DNA of 64,000 nt from an uncultured Sutterella sp. Its GTDB lineage: Bacteria > Pseudomonadota > Gammaproteobacteria > Burkholderiales > Burkholderiaceae_F. The notes under the pieces are model-generated. The model was not told where the DNA came from, did not search any database, and saw only the letters and a program-made list of their open reading frames with translations. This document shows, in pieces, positions 1 through 7,896 of this stretch; position 1 is the stretch's first letter, and each line of letters opens with the position of its first letter. The DNA lies in contig UQTE01000012.1 in NCBI GenBank assembly GCA_900543805.1, forward strand, positions 16,027 through 80,026, written 5' to 3'. The position numbers and the translations under genes were made by a program.

Positions 1-1
1 T

Positions 2-211
2 AGGCGCCACCTCTACATGATCCGCCCCAACGAGGTCCTCTTTCGCTACGAAGGGGGACCGAACGCCAAGGGCGATCTCTCGATCGTGGACCTCTATCCC
101 TCGCCCAAGCTCGAGAGCGGGGCAAAGCCCACCTTCGAGCCCAAGCGATCGGACCTCTACCGGGTTCCCGAGCGCCTGCGCGCCCCCAAGGCGAGAAACC
201 GCCGCGACTGA
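2..211 (+). CDS. C-terminal end of an unidentified protein (partial)
   Basis: Only the last 69 codons are inside the window. The frame is open to the left edge, so the start lies outside. The visible part begins RRHLYMIRPNEVLFRYEGG and ends in a charged tail rich in Arg, Lys and Pro. I do not recognise the family and assign no function. A rho-independent terminator follows 10 bases after the stop, so this is the last gene of its transcription unit. That the frame is a real gene rests on the open frame to the edge plus the terminator placed just behind it. Confidence 0.6.
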   Translation, partial: RRHLYMIRPNEVLFRYEGGPNAKGDLSIVDLYPSPKLESGAKPTFEPKRSDLYRVPERLRAPKARNRRD

Positions 212-221
212 TGTCGATTGC

Positions 222-255
222 AACCCCGACCGAAGCGATTCGGCCGGGGTTTTCC
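222..255 (+). terminator. Rho-independent terminator after the partial gene
   Basis: A 13-bp stem, AACCCCGACCGAA paired with TTCGGCCGGGGTT with one wobble and a GCGA loop, is followed by T-rich sequence. It lies directly after the stop codon of the partial gene. Confidence 0.85.
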
Positions 256-396
256 TTCTGAAAGTGGGGAAAAGGACACGAAAATTTTCGTCGGAAAAAT
301 TCTGATGATCGTTTGCGCCGCAAGAGAATGCGGGCTTAACTGCTGCAGGGCGCGGGAAAAATTTTGCACCAGAGGCGAATTTTTGCCCGTTTCGGC

Positions 397-425
397 TTGC
401 CCTCACAAATTTTTCACCCTATGAT
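397..425 (+). promoter_or_regulatory. Probable sigma-70 promoter of the MmuP-like permease
   Basis: TTGCCC at 397-402 and TATGAT at 420-425 are separated by 17 bp, close to the consensus. Transcription would start near 432 and give a leader of about 230 nt before the permease start. Found by inspection only. Confidence 0.5.
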
Positions 426-431
426 TCGCGT

Positions 432-664
432 GTCGAAGGGCGGACGCGTCCCTTGACCACCGTACGAGCGGAGACAACCGCTACGACAAAAAACGCAAGG
501 CGGACCGTTTGGACGACGGCCGTCTTTCACAAACAAGCTGCGATTGTCGGACTAGCTTCGAAGCGAGATCACTCGTCGAAGACAAGATCCTGAGTCCTTG
601 GGTAAACAGCCTGTACCCTCGGCGCTAGAACGCAAACGCAGCACTTTTGGGAAAGGCGAAGTCA
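432..664 (+). other. Structured 5' leader of the permease gene, unassigned
   Basis: This gene-free stretch between the predicted transcription start and the ATG at 665 holds several inverted repeats. They are AAGGG/CCCTT near 437, GAGCGG/CCGCT near 463, a GACGGCCGTC palindrome near 515, a long stem CTTCGA..CGAG/CTCG..TCGAAG near 557-583, and GGGTA/TACCC near 600. I do not recognise a known riboswitch. Upstream of it, 256-396 holds no gene. Confidence 0.35.
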
Positions 665-2125
665 ATGAATTCCCAAAATGTTACGGCGAACAACGAGTCC
701 CAATTTCAGCGCTCGATGCGGTTGCGCCACTTGATCATGTTGAGTCTCGGCGGCGTAATCGGCAGCGGACTCTTTTTCGGAACGGGTCACGTCATCGCGA
801 ACGTGGGTGCCTTCGGCACGATCGTCGCGTATCTGATCGGCGCCTTCATGGTGTACCTGATCATGCTGAGCCTCGGAGAGCTCTCCGTGGCGCATCCAGA
901 ACCCGGTTCCTTCCATCTCTACGCGAGCAAGTACATCTCTCCCGCCGCGGGCTTTTCGGTGGCGTGGCTCTACTGGCTCAACTGGACGGTCACGCTCGGC
1001 ACGGCCTTCACGGCCGTGGGCTTTGCCATGCAGTACTGGTTCCCGCAGGTGCCGGTATGGGTGTGGTGCGTCGTCTTCGGCACGGTCATCTACCTTCTGA
1101 ACGTCATCGACACGAAGTTCTTCGCGGAGAGCGAATTCGCGCTCTCGATCGTGAAGGTCGTGACGATTCAGATCTTCATCGTGCTCGGCGCCTGCGCCTT
1201 CTTCGACGTGATTCCGTTCGGCGAATCGGGCTCTCCCGGCCTCACGCACCTCATGGGGGACGGCGACCTTCTCCCCAACGGCTTTGCGCCCTTGCTCTTC
1301 ACGATGGTGACGGTGTGCTTTGCCTATTCGGGGACCGAGCTCATCGGCGTCGCCGCGGGCGAAACGGACGCGCCCGAACGCGTGATTCCGATCGCCGTTC
1401 GCGCCTCGCTTCTGCGCCTCGTCGTCTTCTTCGTGGGGACGGTCCTCATCGTCGCGACGCTCGTCGCGCCCGAAGAGGTGACGGTCTCGAAGAGCCCCTT
1501 CATCACGGTCTTTGAGAACCTCGGCATTCCGTACGCGGCGGACGTCTTCAACTTCGTCATCATCACGGCGATCCTCTCCTCGGCCAACACGGGCCTCTAC
1601 GCCTCGGGCCGCATGGTCTGGGCGCTCGGGAAGGACGGCATGATGCCCAAGAGCCTCGCCAAGCTCAACAAGCGCGGCGTTCCCGTGAACGCGCTCGCCT
1701 TCAGCATGATCGGCGGGCTCCTCGCTCTCGGTTCGAGCGTCATGGCGGCCGACACGGTCTTCGTGATCCTCACCTCGATCGTGGGCTTCTCGACGGTCGC
1801 CGTGTGGCTGAGCATTTCGATTGCGCACTACCGCTTCCGCAAGCAGTTCCTTGCCGAAGGGCATGATCTCTCCGAGCTCAAGTACAAGAGCCCCTGGTTC
1901 CCCTTCGTGCCCGTCATGGGGGCGATCCTCTGCATCGCCGTCATGGTCGGCATGGGCTTCGATCCGGATCAGCGCATCGCGCTTTACTGCGGCATTCCGT
2001 TTACGGTGCTCTGCTTCGTCGTCTATCACCTGACGCAGCGCGTTCGCAAAAGCCGCGCCGAGCGCGCCGAACGTACGGCGCCGCTTGACACCGCCGCGCC
2101 CCTCGAAGCGCTCGCGGGAAGCTGA
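665..2125 (+). CDS. mmuP: Amino acid permease, S-methylmethionine permease (MmuP)-like
   Basis: This is a 486-residue APC-superfamily permease with about 12 hydrophobic segments. The N-terminal GGVIGSGLFFGTG, the QYWFPQVPVWVWCVVF stretch and YSGTELIGVAAGE match what I recall of E. coli MmuP more closely than LysP, AroP or GabP. The expected role is proton-coupled uptake of S-methylmethionine or a related amino acid across the inner membrane. The ATG at 665 is chosen because AAAGG lies 8 bp upstream; an in-frame TTG at 647 lacks such a site. No mmuM homocysteine methyltransferase gene lies next to it, so the substrate is inferred from sequence likeness alone. A terminator follows at 2168. Confidence 0.85.
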   Translation: MNSQNVTANNESQFQRSMRLRHLIMLSLGGVIGSGLFFGTGHVIANVGAFGTIVAYLIGAFMVYLIMLSLGELSVAHPEPGSFHLYASKYISPAAGFSVAWLYWLNWTVTLGTAFTAVGFAMQYWFPQVPVWVWCVVFGTVIYLLNVIDTKFFAESEFALSIVKVVTIQIFIVLGACAFFDVIPFGESGSPGLTHLMGDGDLLPNGFAPLLFTMVTVCFAYSGTELIGVAAGETDAPERVIPIAVRASLLRLVVFFVGTVLIVATLVAPEEVTVSKSPFITVFENLGIPYAADVFNFVIITAILSSANTGLYASGRMVWALGKDGMMPKSLAKLNKRGVPVNALAFSMIGGLLALGSSVMAADTVFVILTSIVGFSTVAVWLSISIAHYRFRKQFLAEGHDLSELKYKSPWFPFVPVMGAILCIAVMVGMGFDPDQRIALYCGIPFTVLCFVVYHLTQRVRKSRAERAERTAPLDTAAPLEALAGS

Positions 2126-2167
2126 TCGCCCGCACATCCCGTCCCCGCGACGGGGGCCGTAACGATT

Positions 2168-2203
2168 TCCCCGGCCGGACACGCCTCCGACCGGGGATTT
2201 TTC
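2168..2203 (+). terminator. Rho-independent terminator after the permease
   Basis: A 12-bp stem TCCCCGGCCGGA / TCCGACCGGGGA is followed by TTTTTT, 43 bp after the permease stop. Confidence 0.85.
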
Positions 2204-2866
2204 GTGCCGAAGTTTTCGGCCGATCAGAAGGTTTTTCTCTCGTTGTCGTTAGAGCGTCAATGGATAACGAGGATCGAACAACTATCGGCTTTCGTCGGTA
2301 ACTTTGTCATCGGAGGTTGCATCTGCGCAGGCCCTTGCGATTCCAACCGGGGTTGTGTGTCCGGAGTTTTCCGCCAAATGGAAGATTTTTCTCTCGATAT
2401 CACAAGGGCCGCAATGGATAACGAGCGTTGGTCAACTATCCGCTTTTGTCGGTAACACTTCCCTCGGCAGCATAAGCCGCGGTTGGGGGCGTCTCTTGGA
2501 GACCGTGGTGACTCCGACTGGGTTTGTGCGTCGGGAGTTTTCCGCTAAATGGAAGATTTTTCTCTCGATATCGCAAGGGCCGCAATGGATAACAAGCGTT
2601 GACCAACTATCCGCTTTTGTCGGTAACGTTTTCTTCGGCAGCATCATCCGTGGTTGGGTTGGATCTTGGAGACCGCTACGACTCCGACCGGGTGTGCGTC
2701 CGGAGTTTTCCGCCAAATGGAAGATCCTTCTCTTGATATCGAAAGAGCCCCAACGGATAACGAACGTTTATCAACTATCCGCTTTCGTCGGTAGGGTTAT
2801 CTGGTGGAGATCGTTTCGACTGCGTCGAGAGGTCCACCTGTCGCACGCACGAAGGATTTTGTCGGG
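2204..2866. repeat. Four imperfect tandem repeats of about 155-171 bp
   Basis: Four head-to-tail units begin near 2204, 2359, 2530 and 2698. Each starts with GAGTTTTCCGCCAAATGGAA or a variant, passes CAATGGATAAC in the middle, and then has CAACTATCCGCTTTTGTCGG. Units 2 and 3 are the most alike, while the outer units 1 and 4 are more diverged, the usual pattern in tandem arrays. A GGATA...TATCC inverted repeat lies in units 2-4. There is no ribosome binding site, and codons such as ATA, CTA and TTA are unlike neighbouring genes, so I do not call a CDS. The block fills the space between the permease terminator and the convergent symporter terminator. Confidence 0.85.
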
Positions 2867-2893
2867 GAAGGTCGCTAGGCGTGACGAGGGCGC

Positions 2894-2930
2894 AAAAAAG
2901 TCCCTCCGCCTCGGAAGAGGTGAAGGGACT
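2894..2930 (-). terminator. Rho-independent terminator of the DAACS symporter
   Basis: Read on the minus strand, AGTCCCTTCACCTC pairs with GAGGCGGAGGGACT (one wobble) around a four-base loop and is followed by TTTTTT. It lies 29 bp after the symporter stop. Confidence 0.88.
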
Positions 2931-2958
2931 CGTTGGGGATGCGAAAGCTGTCGGGCGA

Positions 2959-4200
2959 TTACTCTTCGCCGGGTTCGCCGTAGAGGTCCTTGTCGACCAT
3001 CTTGGCCACGCAGCTGTCCGACCAGACGTTTTCGGCCGTTTCCAGCATGTCGAGCACCGCGTAGAAGGGGAGAATGACGCCCATGAGAAGAATCGGGACG
3101 TTCATGCTCGCCAAGAGGCTCGCCGCAAGGAAGAAGCAGCCCATCGGAACGCCCGCGTTCCCGACGGCGGCGACGGTCGCGATGAGAATCCAGCTCGCAA
3201 GCGTGCCGATCGTGATTTCGGCGCCGGCGTTCTGCATGAGATAGACGCAGGTGATGAGGATGAAGGCGGCGCAGGCGTTCATGTTGATCGTCGTGCAGAT
3301 CGGAAGGACGAAGCCCGAGACGCTCTTGCGAACGCGCATGTTCTCTTCGGCACAGCGCATCGTGACGGGAAGCGTTCCGGCGGAAGACTTCGAGAAGAAG
3401 GCGACGGTCAAGGCCGGCAGCATCGCGCGGAAGGTCTTCACGGGGGAGATCCCCTTCACGAGGAGGATCGCCGGCAGGATCACGAAGATCTGCAGGAGGT
3501 TCGCCGTGATGATCGCCGCGAAGTAGGTCCCGAGACCGCCCAGGGAAACGCCCGCCTGCAGGTCGCGGCAGAGCACCGTGACGAAGCCGAAGATCCCGAG
3601 GGGAAGGATTTTGATGAGCCAGGAAACGAGGATGAAGAGGATCTGCTGCGCCCCCGTGAAGAAGGCCGTGAGAACTTCCTTCGGGCGCGAATCCTTTTCA
3701 AGATGCGAGAGAGCGAGACCGATGGCACCCGAGACCAGAAGGACAGAAATCACGTTGGCCGACAGGAAGGGCGAGAGGAAGTTGTCGGGAATTACCGACT
3801 GCACGTACTCAAAGTAGGAGTGCTCGACCACCTTGGGGACGTTTCCCGCCTCCGTCGGAAGCGACACGTTGGCGGGCGCGTAGAGAAGGAAGAGCGCGGC
3901 CGCCACGGTCGCGGCGATGATCGTCGTAAAGAGCGTGTAGAAGATCGTGCGCCGGAAGATCTGGCCCGACTCGCGGCTCTCGCCGAGTTGCGCGAGGGTC
4001 GAGATGAGCGAGACCGCGATGATGGGGATGCTGATGAACTTGAAGAGTCGGATGAAGACGGACGAGAGGAAATCGCCCGCCTGGATGGTGAGGTCGGTTC
4101 CGTAGAAGCCGTTCAGTACGCCGAGCGCGATCGCCGCGGCATAGAAGAGCAGAATGCGCAGCGTCGCGTTGGAGCCGGCGGGGTTGGATGCGGAGGCCAT
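2959..4200 (-). CDS. Dicarboxylate/amino acid:cation symporter (DAACS/SDF family)
   Basis: This is a 413-residue membrane protein of the GltP/DctA/SstT group, which couples uptake of dicarboxylates or acidic or hydroxy amino acids to Na+ or H+. The family signature is visible as SSAGTLPVTMRCAEEN, the serine-rich re-entrant loop. The position of the NMDGT cation-binding motif reads NMNACAA, a deviation that may alter cation or substrate choice. The ATG at 4200 is preferred over the upstream GTG at 4209 because AAGGTGA lies 5 bp before it. The gene is monocistronic: it has its own promoter at 4279-4308 and terminator at 2894-2930. The exact substrate cannot be read from the sequence. Confidence 0.88.
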   Translation of the reverse strand: MASASNPAGSNATLRILLFYAAAIALGVLNGFYGTDLTIQAGDFLSSVFIRLFKFISIPIIAVSLISTLAQLGESRESGQIFRRTIFYTLFTTIIAATVAAALFLLYAPANVSLPTEAGNVPKVVEHSYFEYVQSVIPDNFLSPFLSANVISVLLVSGAIGLALSHLEKDSRPKEVLTAFFTGAQQILFILVSWLIKILPLGIFGFVTVLCRDLQAGVSLGGLGTYFAAIITANLLQIFVILPAILLVKGISPVKTFRAMLPALTVAFFSKSSAGTLPVTMRCAEENMRVRKSVSGFVLPICTTINMNACAAFILITCVYLMQNAGAEITIGTLASWILIATVAAVGNAGVPMGCFFLAASLLASMNVPILLMGVILPFYAVLDMLETAENVWSDSCVAKMVDKDLYGEPGEE

Positions 4201-4278
4201 GAGGGTCACCTTCGAATTTGTTCTCGGAAAAAAGAAAAGTCCTTATTCCCGATTGATTTGCTCAGGAATATGGACTCC

Positions 4279-4308
4279 ATTCTAGGGAACTTTTCTTTTC
4301 TTCGGCAA
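4279..4308 (-). promoter_or_regulatory. Probable sigma-70 promoter of the DAACS symporter
   Basis: On the minus strand TTGCCG (4303-4308) and TAGAAT (4279-4284) are separated by 18 bp. This sits about 80 bp upstream of the symporter start. The same CTAGAATG string occurs before other genes in this window. Confidence 0.5.
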
Positions 4309-4312
4309 GCGA

Positions 4313-4348
4313 CGGGCGGGAAAAGTTGCCTTCGCCCGCCCGATTTTT
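4313..4348. terminator. GC hairpin at the 3' end of the formate dehydrogenase operon
   Basis: CGGGCGGG (4313-4320) pairs with CCCGCCCG (4335-4342). It lies just beyond the fdhD stop and is probably the 3'-end hairpin of that leftward operon. The T-run, however, is on the plus-strand side, so as a plain intrinsic terminator it points the other way. Confidence 0.45.
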
Positions 4349-4371
4349 GCTTTTTGCGAGAGGTTGAGACC

Positions 4372-5241
4372 TCAGCGCGGCGTTTCGCTTCGCACGAGTC
4401 GTTCGGGATAGGTGTAGACCGTCCCGCGTCCGGGACGGCAAAAGGCCGAGAGCGTGAGGCCCGAGCGTTTGGCAAGATCCACGGCGAGCGCCGTCGGGGC
4501 TGACACGGCGAAAAGAATTTCGACGCCGCACATCGCGGCCTTCTGCACCATTTCGTAGGAGGCGCGCGAACTCACGAAAAGGGCGCCCTCCTTCCAGCCG
4601 TTGAGCGCTCGAAGCCCCAGAAGCTTGTCGAGCGCCACGTGACGGCCCACGTCTTCGACGCCGCCCGCGAGCGTACCGTCGGGATTCACCCAGACGGCCG
4701 CGTGCGTGCAGCCCGTCAGTTCACCGAGCGCTTCAACGTCATCGAGGTAGCCGAGCCCCTGCTCGTAGTGGCAGAGATCAAAGGTCTGCGTCACGGGAAG
4801 GCTCGGCGCCGGGCGGATCGCCGATTCGAGGTTCTCCGTTCCGCAGAGGCCGCAGCCCGTGCGGCCCGTCATCGCGCGGCGGCGGTCCTTGAGCTTCCAG
4901 AAGGCTTCGGAGGAGATCGTGATCGCCGCCTCCTTGCCGCGGCAGGCGTCGCGGATCTCGACGTCGAAGATTTCGTCGACCGACTGGCAGATTCCTTCGG
5001 CAAGCGTGAAGCCCACCGCAAAGGCTTCAAGATCGAAGGGAGTCGTCATCATGACGGCGTGCGAAATCCCGTTGTAGACGAGCGCCACGGGCACCTCTTC
5101 GGCCACGCAGTCTTGATCGGCGCGGTCAAGGCGCGAAAGCGACCGCGTCTCCACCGTACGGAAGCCTTCCGAGAGGGGCGAAAGACCCGAGCCGAGCCCC
5201 AAGGCGGAAACAGGAAAAAGGTTCTGAACGGTCGTCTTCAT
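4372..5241 (-). CDS. fdhD: Formate dehydrogenase accessory sulfurtransferase FdhD
   Basis: This 289-residue cytoplasmic protein passes sulfur from the cysteine desulfurase to the molybdenum or tungsten bis-MGD cofactor of formate dehydrogenase, which is needed for activity. The paired catalytic cysteines are visible as CGLCG (Cys130 and Cys133), inside the family-typical [10 protein letters not shown]. It is the last gene of the leftward operon fdnG-fdnH-fdnI-fdhE-fdhD, 33 bp after fdhE. The length is normal for FdhD. The context of two accessory genes behind the structural genes supports the assignment strongly. Confidence 0.95.
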   Translation of the reverse strand: MKTTVQNLFPVSALGLGSGLSPLSEGFRTVETRSLSRLDRADQDCVAEEVPVALVYNGISHAVMMTTPFDLEAFAVGFTLAEGICQSVDEIFDVEIRDACRGKEAAITISSEAFWKLKDRRRAMTGRTGCGLCGTENLESAIRPAPSLPVTQTFDLCHYEQGLGYLDDVEALGELTGCTHAAVWVNPDGTLAGGVEDVGRHVALDKLLGLRALNGWKEGALFVSSRASYEMVQKAAMCGVEILFAVSAPTALAVDLAKRSGLTLSAFCRPGRGTVYTYPERLVRSETPR

Positions 5242-5274
5242 GATGACTCCTCAAAGATTCGACGGTGTGCAACC

Positions 5275-6144
5275 TTATTGGGCGCGGCTCTCTTCGTAGG
5301 CGGCTTCGAGCCCCGTGAGGCGAAGGCGCTCGACTTCGGGCGAGAAGGATTCGGCGTCGCCCGAAGCGAAGAACGTGGGCGTCGCCGCACCGCAGGCCTT
5401 GCAGACGTGAAGGCGTCGGGCGGGATCGGCTTCGTCGTGCACGTAGGAGAGATCCGAGACGGCGCTCGTGCCGCAGGCGGCGCAGCGGATGCGCTCGAAC
5501 TTCCAGTGCGCGCCGCAGGTGCCGCAGTGAAGGTGCTTGACGTTGCCGTTCTTGGGCGTCGCATGCACCGACGCGAAGTCGGGAAGCCCGCCGCAGACGG
5601 GGCAGACGAGCGGACGGTCGTGGTCCGTCACGTCGTCGGTACGATCGATCGCGGCCGAGACCTGCGCGGCGAATCGGTCGAGAAGGGCGCGAAGCGCAAA
5701 GCCGAGAACGGGGAGGATGTAGTAGGAGAGAAGGTCGTCGCCTTCGGCCGCTTCTTCCACGCGGTCGAAATAGTCGGACGGGCGCGTACGGGCGACCTCG
5801 ACGAGGTCGGGCGTCGTAAAGCGCGTCCAGTCGACCGCCTTCATCGCGTCCGAGAGACTCCCTTCGGCGTGGGCGGCGTCGTGGAGCACGACGGCGAATT
5901 CCCGAACGACCTCTTCGAATTCCGCCGGATCGATCGCGACGGGGCCGTCGGCGAGGAGCGTGCGGTCGGGGCGGATGAGCGCCTCTTCGATGCGCGCCTG
6001 CTCGGGCAGTTCGGCCGTCGGAAGGCGACGGGCGACTTCGCAGACCTTGAGGAGCGCCGGGCCGAAGTAGGCGAGGCGGTCGGCCACGACCGGGTCGTCG
6101 ACGGAGGCGTTCTGAAGAGCCGCTTCAAGCGTACGTTTCTGCAT
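5275..6144 (-). CDS. fdhE: Formate dehydrogenase accessory protein FdhE
   Basis: This 289-residue cytoplasmic protein is needed for assembly of respiratory formate dehydrogenase; FdhE proteins are rubredoxin-like and interact with the catalytic subunit before Tat export. Four CxxC pairs are visible in the C-terminal half: CPVC, CGTC, CAAC and CKAC. The first half is a helical domain without recognisable motifs. It lies between fdnI and fdhD in the leftward operon. The 103-bp gap before it contains two hairpins. Assignment rests on the cysteine pattern and the operon. Confidence 0.93.
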   Translation of the reverse strand: MQKRTLEAALQNASVDDPVVADRLAYFGPALLKVCEVARRLPTAELPEQARIEEALIRPDRTLLADGPVAIDPAEFEEVVREFAVVLHDAAHAEGSLSDAMKAVDWTRFTTPDLVEVARTRPSDYFDRVEEAAEGDDLLSYYILPVLGFALRALLDRFAAQVSAAIDRTDDVTDHDRPLVCPVCGGLPDFASVHATPKNGNVKHLHCGTCGAHWKFERIRCAACGTSAVSDLSYVHDEADPARRLHVCKACGAATPTFFASGDAESFSPEVERLRLTGLEAAYEESRAQ

Positions 6145-6168
6145 GGTGTTTCCTTTTGCGGTGGGTTA

Positions 6169-6231
6169 CCGAAGGAAAGCGTCGCGCACGGCGCTTTCCT
6201 TCGGGCGGTCCGCCCGATCGGAACGGACCGC
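6169..6231. other. Two intercistronic hairpins between fdnI and fdhE
   Basis: A perfect 13-bp inverted repeat, CCGAAGGAAAGCG (6169-6181) with its complement at 6192-6204, is followed by GCGGTCC (6205-6211) with GGACCGC (6225-6231). Neither has a T-run. They may act as mRNA processing or stabilising structures separating the three structural genes from the accessory genes; that role is inference. Confidence 0.55.
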
Positions 6232-6247
6232 TTCGATTGGAGCCCGT

Positions 6248-6970
6248 TTACTTCACGGGATCCTTTTCAACGGTGACGTTCTTGCCGAGCGCCAATTCTT
6301 CATTGGCCCAATACCCCCAGTGGTAGGCGGCATCGGATTCGCTCACCTTCCCGTCGCCGAACATGATGCGGGCGGTGCCGCGGTACGGCTGGAAGATGCC
6401 CGCACCGAGATAGATGTGGGCGATCCCGACGAAGACCGTGAGGAAGAAGAAGACGTCGTGCACGAGACGCGCGACGAGGAGCGTCTCGGGGCTGAAGGTC
6501 ACCTTCCAGCTGCCGTCGGGGAGAAGACCCGTGTTGAGCCACAGGATCATCCCGGAGACGGTGAGGAAGACGCAGAAGAAGATCAGCGCGCCGTCGGCGA
6601 GACGCTGCGCCGACTTCACGTGATGCTGCGGCGGCATGTGAACCTTGCCCGGGGCGAAGAGGTAGAGCGGGAACTTCATCGCCCAGGCGAAGTCGTCCTT
6701 GTCCCACTTCCCGAAGACGTCGTCACGCATGAGGTGAACGAAACCCTTGGGGCTCTTCAGAATCGCAAAGAGCGGCACGAGGACGAACGGAATCGCGAGG
6801 ACGCGGTGGAGCATGCGCATGGCATGCGTGAAGTCGCCTCCCATGATGCCGCCTCCGAGGCTCGGCACGAAGACGAAGAGTCCCGTGACAGCCAGGAGAA
6901 TGCACGCGATGGCGGCCACGCCGTGGGTGACGCGCGTGAGCAGCGAATGACGTTGAATGTAGCGGGTCAT
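6248..6970 (-). CDS. fdnI: Formate dehydrogenase-N/O gamma subunit, cytochrome b556
   Basis: This 240-residue membrane subunit takes electrons from the beta subunit through two haem b groups and reduces quinone on the cytoplasmic side. Four membrane segments are visible, with histidines suited to haem binding: SLLTRVTHG, MRMLHRVLAI, HHVKSAQRLADG and ARLVHDVFFF. The third gene of the operon, it starts 17 bp after fdnH. The length and arrangement fit the FdnI/FdoI family. Whether the complex is nitrate-linked or general cannot be told from this subunit. Confidence 0.93.
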   Translation of the reverse strand: MTRYIQRHSLLTRVTHGVAAIACILLAVTGLFVFVPSLGGGIMGGDFTHAMRMLHRVLAIPFVLVPLFAILKSPKGFVHLMRDDVFGKWDKDDFAWAMKFPLYLFAPGKVHMPPQHHVKSAQRLADGALIFFCVFLTVSGMILWLNTGLLPDGSWKVTFSPETLLVARLVHDVFFFLTVFVGIAHIYLGAGIFQPYRGTARIMFGDGKVSESDAAYHWGYWANEELALGKNVTVEKDPVK

Positions 6971-6987
6971 GTCGTTTTCCTCCTCGG

Positions 6988-7878
6988 TTATTCGGCCGAC
7001 TCGCGGCGAAGGGCTTCGGCGACCTCGCGGTCGGCCTTGGCGCGCTGTTCGGGGGTCCAGCCGGCCTTGGCCTCTTCGATCGAGACCTTCTTGCGGCGGT
7101 AGCCCGCGGCGGCGAGGAAGCTCACGGCGAGACCCGCGACCACGGCAGCGGTGCCGACGGCCGTGACGGGCTTCATGGCCTGGATCGCGGCGAGCGTCGT
7201 GTCGGGCTTCGGGTCGGTCGGAAGACCGTAGGCTTCGTGACCGTACTTGCAGACCTGCAGGATGTGCAGACCGCCCATTTCGTGTTCGCCGTAGAGCTCG
7301 GCCTTCTCAAAGCCCTTGGCCTTGAGGAATTCGACGCGCTGCTTCCCGAGGGCGATCATTTCCTCGCGCGGCCCGAACTTGAGCGCTTCGGGCTGACAGG
7401 TCTTGACGCAGGCCGGGACTTCGCCTTCTTCGAGGCGGTCGAGACACATCGTGCACTTGTCGATGCGGCCGTCCGTCGGACGGAAGCGCGGCACGTCGAA
7501 GGGGCAGGCCGACTGACAGAAGGTGCAGCCGTTGCACTTTTCCGTGTCGAACGCGACGACGCCCTGTTCGGTCTTGTAGAGGGCGCCCGACGAACACGCC
7601 TGAACGCAGCCCGCGTCCGTGCAGTGGTAGCAGGAGCGCCTGCCGATCGCCCAATTGATCGGGCGGTATTTGTCGCCCGAGGGCTTTTCGTCGAAGGTCA
7701 TCACGAGGCGCGTGTCGCCGTTCAGGTTCGGCGGATTCTGGTACGACCCGTGAAAGACGTTTTCGTTGAGTCCCATGGGCGAGGGCAGCATATTCCACTG
7801 CTTGCACGCCACTTGACATCCCTTGCAGCCCGTGCAGCGGGACGAGTCAAAGAGCATGGCGATTTCTTTTTGAGCCAT
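6988..7878 (-). CDS. fdnH: Formate dehydrogenase-N/O beta subunit, four [4Fe-4S] ferredoxin
   Basis: This 296-residue electron-transfer subunit carries four [4Fe-4S] clusters between the catalytic and cytochrome subunits. Four cysteine groups are visible: CTGCKGCQVAC at residues 15-25, CYHCTDAGCVQAC, CNGCTFCQSAC and the final CTMC...CVKTC group. A single hydrophobic anchor near the C-terminus (VGTAAVVAGLAVSFLAAAG) precedes a basic stretch, as in FdnH. It lacks its own export signal, consistent with piggyback Tat export with the alpha subunit. It starts 18 bp after fdnG. Confidence 0.95.
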   Translation of the reverse strand: MAQKEIAMLFDSSRCTGCKGCQVACKQWNMLPSPMGLNENVFHGSYQNPPNLNGDTRLVMTFDEKPSGDKYRPINWAIGRRSCYHCTDAGCVQACSSGALYKTEQGVVAFDTEKCNGCTFCQSACPFDVPRFRPTDGRIDKCTMCLDRLEEGEVPACVKTCQPEALKFGPREEMIALGKQRVEFLKAKGFEKAELYGEHEMGGLHILQVCKYGHEAYGLPTDPKPDTTLAAIQAMKPVTAVGTAAVVAGLAVSFLAAAGYRRKKVSIEEAKAGWTPEQRAKADREVAEALRRESAE

Positions 7879-7896
7879 TTAGATATCTCCTGTGCC

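Noticed and set aside
2304..3077. A 257-codon plus-strand frame spanning the tandem repeats and beyond
   Set aside because: It has no ribosome binding site, uses rare codons, does not include unit 1 in the same frame and runs into the antisense of the symporter terminator and gene. It is reported as a repeat block, not a CDS.
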